A stretch of DNA of 9,917 nucleotides from contig JAEDNQ010000084.1 in NCBI GenBank assembly GCA_016302435.1, positions 1 to 9,917 of the forward strand, given 5' to 3'. The position numbers and the translations under genes were made by a program. Source of the stretch: Bacteroidaceae bacterium. Lineage in GTDB: Bacteria > Bacteroidota > Bacteroidia > Bacteroidales > Bacteroidaceae. Position 1 is the stretch's first letter. Every line of letters starts with the position of its first letter. The notes beneath the pieces are model-generated. The model ran no database searches, had not been told where the DNA came from, and was given only the letters and a program-made list of their open reading frames with translations. Of this stretch, positions 5,559-9,917 are shown in pieces.

Positions 5559-6362
5559 ATGAAGAAAGTATTATCTGTATTATCCATTCTAGTGCTCATG
5601 TTAGCATCTTGCCAATCTGTTAAGGACTTTTCTTATTTCCAAGATACTAAACACGGAGAAGTAACAGGTATTGCAAATGCCATGGAAACAGTCAAAATCA
5701 AGCCCTTTGACAAGATTTCAATTCTTGTGACCTGCAAGGACCCACAACTTTCTGCCATGTACAATCTTGTGTCCACCAACACAAGGCTTGGTCAGACCTC
5801 TACCAATATCGGAGGTGGTCAGGGTTATGTATCATACTATACGGTTGACAAAGACGGATATGTTGACATGCCTATCTTGGGCAAAATGAAAGTGGAAGGC
5901 CTTAGCCGCCTAGAGATAGCCGCCGAGGTGAAAAAGAAGGTCACCACTTCGGAGCAGGGAGTCAAGGATGCTACAGTTGTCGTCGAATACGCCGACCTTC
6001 ATGTTGGTGTGCTGGGTGAAGTGAAGAATGCCGGAGCCATCTCCATCGACAGAGACCAGTTCACTATTCTCAATGCCATAGAGAAGGCAGGTGACCTCAC
6101 TCAGTATGGCAATAGAAAGAACGTGAAGGTGTTCAGACGCAATGGAGATAACATCATGACTTATGAGCTTGACCTTACCAGTCTCGATGCTGTCACTAAT
6201 TCTCCAGCTTTCATTCTTCAGCAGAATGACATCGTCTATGTAGAACCAAACAAAGTGAAGGCAAGACAGAGTACAGCGTCAGGTAACACATTCCTCACTC
6301 CTTCTTTCTGGATGTCTGTACTGTCAGTATGTATCTCAATAGCAGTCTTGCTCAAAAATTAG
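5559..6362 (+). CDS. Polysaccharide export outer-membrane lipoprotein (Wza/BexD-like, SLBB domain)
   Basis: A 267-residue export protein that would form the outer-membrane channel for a capsular or exopolysaccharide and dock on the co-polymerase encoded next. The N-terminus is a lipoprotein signal with lipobox LASC, so Cys18 would be lipidated after cleavage. The polysaccharide-export domain spans about 42-145 (KIKPFDKISILVTC; YTVDKDGYVDMPILGKMKVEGLS; DATVVVEYADLHV). An SLBB-type domain follows from about 148 to 200 (VGVLGEVKNAGAISIDRDQFTILNAIEKAGDLTQYGNRKNVKVFR). NDIVYVEP (223-230) is the usual closing block. A C-terminal hydrophobic helix (250-265) fits the membrane-spanning helix of Wza-type octamers. 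The protein is shorter than E. coli Wza because it has fewer SLBB-type domains. It is the first gene of the rightward operon, 119 nt before the kinase gene. No Shine-Dalgarno is seen. Confidence 0.93.
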   Translation: MKKVLSVLSILVLMLASCQSVKDFSYFQDTKHGEVTGIANAMETVKIKPFDKISILVTCKDPQLSAMYNLVSTNTRLGQTSTNIGGGQGYVSYYTVDKDGYVDMPILGKMKVEGLSRLEIAAEVKKKVTTSEQGVKDATVVVEYADLHVGVLGEVKNAGAISIDRDQFTILNAIEKAGDLTQYGNRKNVKVFRRNGDNIMTYELDLTSLDAVTNSPAFILQQNDIVYVEPNKVKARQSTASGNTFLTPSFWMSVLSVCISIAVLLKN

Positions 6363-6481
6363 TAAACTAACATAAATTAATAACTTCAAGATATAGGATT
6401 TTGAAACTTTTCACTATCTTATGAACATGTAAGGTGGGAACCAACTAAATCTTATAACATTATAACAGACAATTATTTATT

Positions 6482-8998
6482 ATGTCAGAGAATAATTTAA
6501 AAGTAGCAGAAGTTAATTCAACCGAACAAGAAAACGAAGGTCCGAAAATTGCGGACATATTATTCCTGTGCCTTAACAAGTGGTATTGGATAGCAATATC
6601 TGTAGTGGTATGCCTAGTAGCAGCTTATCTATATATAAGGATAACTCCTCCAACTTATGAGAGAACAGCAGCTGTACTTATTAAGGAAGATACCCCTAAG
6701 CGTGTCTCTACCGAATTTGCTGAACTCAGCGGAATGGGACTGCAGTCAAAAGTATATAACGAAATCCTTACTCTCCAGTCTCCTGCCATAATGAGCGGCG
6801 TTGTCAAAGAACTCGGACTTGACGTGGTGTACCAGTCTGACGGATTCTTCTATGACAAGACTCTTTATGGTACGAATTTGCCTTATTGCCTGTCGTTCAC
6901 AGATATGGACAACGATTCATTCAAAGGCATCCTGACTGTGTCAAAGAATACTTTCACATTGACTCTTACCGAATTTAATAAGGATGAGGTTTCAACAGTA
7001 ATTACCGGAAAGCTACTCACTCCCGTAAAGATTTCGGAAAAGGGCACTATGATAGTCAGTCGCAATATCTCTTATCAGCCCGATGAAGAGCAGAAAGAAG
7101 ATTCTCTGGTGGAAGATACCCCAATCATGGTTACAAAGATGAAGTCATCTGTAGCCATAGAGTACTGTCTGGCCAAAATGTCAGCCGAACTGGCGGATAA
7201 GAATGCTGATGTCATAAATCTTTCTTATAACGATGTGTCTATTGAAAGGGCATCAGATGTTGTCAATACCATCATCAAGGTATATAATGAAAACTGGCTC
7301 AAGGAAAAGAACCAGATAACTATCAGTACTTCAAAGTTTATTGATGAACGTTTGCAGGTTATTGAAAAAGAACTCGGTTCGGTGGATAACTCTATCTCCA
7401 CTTACAAGAGCAACAACCGCATACCCGACGTTGAGACAGCAGCAGGTGCTTACTTCGATAAGTCAAACGATGCAACCGACAAGTTGCTTGATTGCAATAA
7501 TCAACGCTCAATGGCAAACTTCGTTCGTCAGCAATTGAGTAGCAATATCACCAAAAATCAACTGCTTCCTGCCAACTCAGGAATTGAGAACAAAAGCATT
7601 GAAGATATGATTGGCACATACAATACAGATTTGCTTCAGCGTAACAATATTGCTGCCAACAGTAACGAACAGAACCCACTCGTTGTAGAATTAGACGAAA
7701 GGCTCGCCCAAGAACGCTCGATGATTCTGGCTTCGTTGGACAATTATATTGTCAATCTTGATGCGCAGATACGTACACTCGAGCGAAAAGAGGCCCTGTC
7801 CAACAGTCAGCTCTCTACAAATCCTACCCAGGCAAAGTACATCTTGTCCGTTGAGCGACAGCAGAAAGTAAAGGAATCTCTCTATCTCTTCCTGCTCCAG
7901 AAGCGTGAGGAAAATGAAGTAAGCCAGACGTTTACTGCTTACAATACACGCATTATCAACTGGGCAACAGGATCAGATAAGCCTGTAGCACCATCTAAAG
8001 GCAAAATAATGATAATTGCCTTTGTGCTCGGTATGGTCCTCCCAATAGGTTTCATCTATCTTCTCGAATCGCTAAACACTACTGTACGCGGGCGTAAAGA
8101 TATTGAGGGTTTATCAATACCATATATCGGAGAGATACCTTATGCCCTAAAGAAGGTCAAAAAAGATCATTTCAAGAGCTTCAAGAGATTGCTGACCAAA
8201 CTTGGACTGAAAAAAGTAGTTGAAGAAGAAGGGAAACGCACCATTGTGGTCAAAGAAAGAAAACGTGACTATGTCAATGAGGCATTCCGCGTAATAAGAA
8301 CAAACCTCGAGTTCATGCTCGGCCGCGAAGGCGACAAGGTGGTCATGACATCTTCATTCAATGCAGGTTCAGGTAAGACATTCTTGGGAATGAACATTGC
8401 GGTCAGCTATGCTATCAAGGGAAAGAAAGTGGTCATCGTAGACCTTGACCTTCGCAAAGGTTCTCTCAGTACGTATGTAGACAGTCCAAAGAAAGGAGTT
8501 GCAGCATATCTCAACGGTGATGTCAAGGACTACCACGACGTGATGGTCAAAGGCACCATCAACAAGTATCTCGATGTCCTGCCTTGCGGTGAACTTCCTC
8601 CCAATCCATCAGAGCTGCTCTACAGCTCTAATCTTGAGAAGATGCTCAACGAGATGAGACAGGAGTATGACTACGTCTTCCTCGACTGTCCACCACTCGA
8701 AATGCTTGCTGATGCAACTATCATCAACCAGTTTGTTGACCTCACGGCATTCGTCATCCGTGTAGAGCTCTTCGAGCGCAACCTCCTGCCTAAGCTTGAG
8801 CAGTTCTATATCGAGAAAAAGTACAAGAACATCGCCATCATCCTGAATGGAGCCACGCCGGCAACCGGACGTTACGGATACGGAAAGTACGGCTATGGCT
8901 ACGGCTATGGCTATGGCTACGGTTATGGCAACGGATACGGAACTGGCTACGGAAGCTATACCTCTGACGAAGAAGATGACGATGATGAAAAGAAATAA
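6482..8998 (+). CDS. Wzc-like polysaccharide co-polymerase with BY-kinase domain
   Basis: An 838-residue inner-membrane protein that couples polysaccharide chain polymerisation to export and phosphorylates itself on tyrosine. The Wzz-type region has TM1 at about 34-53. A long periplasmic part (54-507) includes a helical, coiled-coil-like stretch around 280-480, and TM2 is at about 508-528. The cytoplasmic kinase contains the EX2RX2R ring-contact motif (Glu600, Arg603, Arg606), Walker A SSFNAGSGKT (624-633, Lys632), Walker A' VVIVDLDLR (650-658, Asp654 and Asp656) and Walker B VFLDCPP (732-738, Asp735). Residues 797-826 hold 12 tyrosines, mostly alternating with glycine, followed by an acidic SDEEDDDDEKK end. 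The tyrosine cluster is the expected autophosphorylation site. Walker A has Ala628 where Pro is usual in this family. It follows the Wza-like gene and precedes its likely phosphatase. The 119-nt spacer upstream shows no clear promoter. Confidence 0.95.
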   Translation: MSENNLKVAEVNSTEQENEGPKIADILFLCLNKWYWIAISVVVCLVAAYLYIRITPPTYERTAAVLIKEDTPKRVSTEFAELSGMGLQSKVYNEILTLQSPAIMSGVVKELGLDVVYQSDGFFYDKTLYGTNLPYCLSFTDMDNDSFKGILTVSKNTFTLTLTEFNKDEVSTVITGKLLTPVKISEKGTMIVSRNISYQPDEEQKEDSLVEDTPIMVTKMKSSVAIEYCLAKMSAELADKNADVINLSYNDVSIERASDVVNTIIKVYNENWLKEKNQITISTSKFIDERLQVIEKELGSVDNSISTYKSNNRIPDVETAAGAYFDKSNDATDKLLDCNNQRSMANFVRQQLSSNITKNQLLPANSGIENKSIEDMIGTYNTDLLQRNNIAANSNEQNPLVVELDERLAQERSMILASLDNYIVNLDAQIRTLERKEALSNSQLSTNPTQAKYILSVERQQKVKESLYLFLLQKREENEVSQTFTAYNTRIINWATGSDKPVAPSKGKIMIIAFVLGMVLPIGFIYLLESLNTTVRGRKDIEGLSIPYIGEIPYALKKVKKDHFKSFKRLLTKLGLKKVVEEEGKRTIVVKERKRDYVNEAFRVIRTNLEFMLGREGDKVVMTSSFNAGSGKTFLGMNIAVSYAIKGKKVVIVDLDLRKGSLSTYVDSPKKGVAAYLNGDVKDYHDVMVKGTINKYLDVLPCGELPPNPSELLYSSNLEKMLNEMRQEYDYVFLDCPPLEMLADATIINQFVDLTAFVIRVELFERNLLPKLEQFYIEKKYKNIAIILNGATPATGRYGYGKYGYGYGYGYGYGYGNGYGTGYGSYTSDEEDDDDEKK
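8870..8959 (+). repeat. Tyr-Gly codon repeat encoding the phosphorylation tail
   Basis: This stretch is an imperfect array of TAY-GGN codon pairs, densest from residue 803 to 816, where seven consecutive YG dipeptides occur. TAC/TAT and GGC/GGT/GGA alternate synonymously, so the amino acid pattern is more regular than the DNA. A 6-bp period in coding DNA allows in-frame gain or loss of YG pairs. Confidence 0.8.
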
Positions 8999-9011
8999 CA
9001 AAACACCAAAG

Positions 9012-9019
9012 TAATTTTG
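9012..9019 (+). promoter_or_regulatory. Possible internal -7 box ahead of the phosphatase gene
   Basis: TAATTTTG matches TAnnTTTG 12 nt after the kinase stop. No TTTG is present 19-21 nt upstream, where the kinase tail codons lie, so the promoter is only half supported. If used, transcription would begin around the foot of the hairpin at 9030. Confidence 0.3.
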
Positions 9020-9029
9020 GAAAAATAAC

Positions 9030-9078
9030 GGGGATGTGAACTCTCTATTGCAATAGCAATCAAGAGGGAAGCATCCCC
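9030..9078 (+). promoter_or_regulatory. Nested hairpin between kinase and phosphatase genes
   Basis: Three stacked helices can form. ggggatg (9030-9036) pairs with catcccc (9072-9078). ctctct (9041-9046) pairs with agaggg (9063-9068), with one G-U. attgc (9047-9051) pairs with gcaat (9056-9060) around a 4-nt loop. That is 18 pairs over 49 nt. No U-tract follows on the plus strand, so a simple terminator is unlikely. A processing or stability element, an attenuator or a structured leader for the phosphatase gene is possible. The structure was folded by eye. Confidence 0.5.
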
Positions 9079-9111
9079 TTGGTATTACAATATAAATATA
9101 ACAGGACGCTT

Positions 9112-9843
9112 ATGTTTTTCTTCAATACGAAAAAAAAATTGATAGATACAGGTATCTTTAAGGGAGCTACCGACTGGCACAGCCACATACTGCCAGGAGT
9201 GGACGATGGCATACAGACAATGAAGGATTCTCTCGCAGTACTCAACTACTACGAGTCAATCGGCATAAGCGACGTATGGCTCACTCCCCACATCATGGAG
9301 GATATACCCAATACGACCGCAGATTTGCGTGCACGCTACTCAGAGCTGCTTGACGCATACAAGGGACCTGTCAAGCTACATCTCGCAGCAGAGAACATGA
9401 TTGACAACCTTTTCAATGAGAGGTTGGCAGCCAAAGACTTTTTGCCCATCGGTCCTAACGGCACCCATCTTCTTGTCGAGACATCATACTATCAGCCACC
9501 CATCGACCTCTATGGAACACTCAAACGCATACAGGAAGAAGGTTACATTCCTATCCTTGCTCACCCAGAGAGATATGGCTATATGGATGACAGAGATTAT
9601 GACAAGCTTTCTTCTATGAGAGTGAAGCTTCAGATGAATATAGTATCTTTAGCAGGCGGATATGGCAAGCCCGCACAAGATAAGGCCATAATGCTGCTCA
9701 ATAAGGGGTACTACAGTTTCTTTGGTTCTGACTTGCACCGCCTCCGCAGTTTTACAGAGGCAGTAAATATGAAAGCAATAAAGAAGGAATTTATTCCACA
9801 GCTCCAAAGGATAGAGAACTTCATACCGGCAGCCATTGAATAG
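9112..9843 (+). CDS. CpsB/YwqE-type tyrosine-protein phosphatase (PHP family)
   Basis: A 243-residue metal-dependent phosphatase of the polymerase-and-histidinol-phosphatase (PHP) fold. It would remove phosphate from the tyrosine tail of the kinase encoded just upstream. The metal-ligand motifs, numbered from the ATG at 9112, are DWHSHILPGVDDG (21-33, His23 and His25), LTPHIM (57-62, His60), AAENMID (92-98, Glu94), ILAHPERYGYM (148-158, His151) and FFGSDLHR (203-210, Asp207 and His209). This set is complete, so an active enzyme is expected. The open frame can be extended to a TTG at 9079, but that lies in the foot of the hairpin. The ATG at 9112, preceded by aggac, gives MFFFNTKKKLIDTGIFKGATDWHSH and is preferred. 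This enzyme type is best known from Gram-positive capsule loci; in Bacteroidetes it takes the place of the low-molecular-weight Wzb phosphatase. Confidence 0.92.
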   Translation: MFFFNTKKKLIDTGIFKGATDWHSHILPGVDDGIQTMKDSLAVLNYYESIGISDVWLTPHIMEDIPNTTADLRARYSELLDAYKGPVKLHLAAENMIDNLFNERLAAKDFLPIGPNGTHLLVETSYYQPPIDLYGTLKRIQEEGYIPILAHPERYGYMDDRDYDKLSSMRVKLQMNIVSLAGGYGKPAQDKAIMLLNKGYYSFFGSDLHRLRSFTEAVNMKAIKKEFIPQLQRIENFIPAAIE

Positions 9844-9860
9844 TGGTGTGTGGAAAGTTT

Positions 9861-9917
9861 ATGAAAGAAATATTGCCGTTCGCAATGTTTCTCGTTAGAA
9901 GAACAGTTTTCAGGATG
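9861..9917 (+). CDS. Possible start of a further operon gene, cut by the window end
   Basis: An ATG 18 nt after the phosphatase stop opens a frame of 19 codons (MKEILPFAMFLVRRTVFRM) that is still open at the edge. A weak purine run (ggaaag) precedes it by a few bases. It is too short to assign a family, and a chance frame of this length is likely enough. The next real gene of the operon may start here or beyond. Confidence 0.3.
   Translation, partial: MKEILPFAMFLVRRTVFRM

Noticed and set aside
6363..6481. Terminator or promoter between the export lipoprotein and kinase genes
   Set aside because: Only 3-5 bp inverted repeats and no TAnnTTTG box were found, so co-transcription is the simpler reading.
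8609..9001. Leftward open frame (130 aa) with Val/Ala-Ile repeats
   Set aside because: It is the antisense reading of the YG-repeat tail of the kinase, which explains its repetitive sequence.

Overview
The window looks like a chromosomal segment of a Bacteroidales bacterium, probably Prevotella-like. Three things point there. Promoter elements fit the Bacteroidetes TTTG-N19-TAnnTTTG pattern, with the clearest copy at 3311-3341. Translation starts mostly lack Shine-Dalgarno sequences. The gene families are typical: a glycine-lipid acyltransferase pair, a GSGKT-type Wzc with a Tyr-Gly tail, and a PHP-type tyrosine phosphatase. No rRNA, tRNA, CRISPR array or transposase was seen.

Left part (1-3400), read leftward. 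A small putatively secreted protein of unknown function (128-565) is followed by an intergenic palindrome flanked by 15-bp direct repeats (628-716). Next come exonuclease III (xth, 716-1534), a degenerate pyrimidine-rich repeat tract (about 1571-1669), and a class I succinate/acetate-type CoA-transferase (1684-3180) with a well-formed promoter. These genes look like DNA repair and succinate/propionate/acetate metabolism and show no obvious link to each other.

Middle part (3344-5400), also leftward. A two-gene transcription unit encodes a PlsC-like O-acyltransferase (GlsA-like) and then an OlsB/hemolysin-type N-acyltransferase (GlsB-like). It ends at a strong intrinsic terminator. Together they would make N-acyl, O-acyl glycine lipids, an aminolipid class of Bacteroidetes.

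Right part (5400-9917), read rightward from a divergent intergenic region. It is the front of a polysaccharide export/assembly locus: an outer-membrane Wza-like export lipoprotein (5559-6362), a Wzc-like polysaccharide co-polymerase fused to a BY-kinase with 12 C-terminal tyrosines in a YG-repeat tail (6482-8998), and a CpsB/YwqE-type PHP phosphatase (9112-9843). The kinase phosphorylates its own tail and the phosphatase would reverse this, cycling the export machine. A 49-nt nested hairpin preceded by a TAnnTTTG box lies between kinase and phosphatase. A further reading frame opens at 9861 and runs off the end.

Two computed starts were moved from TTG to a downstream ATG: glsA to 5399 and the phosphatase to 9112. 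No clearly new system was found. The most interesting leads are the structured kinase-phosphatase spacer, the Tyr-Gly tail with its repeat DNA, the xth loop insertion and the two intergenic repeat elements.
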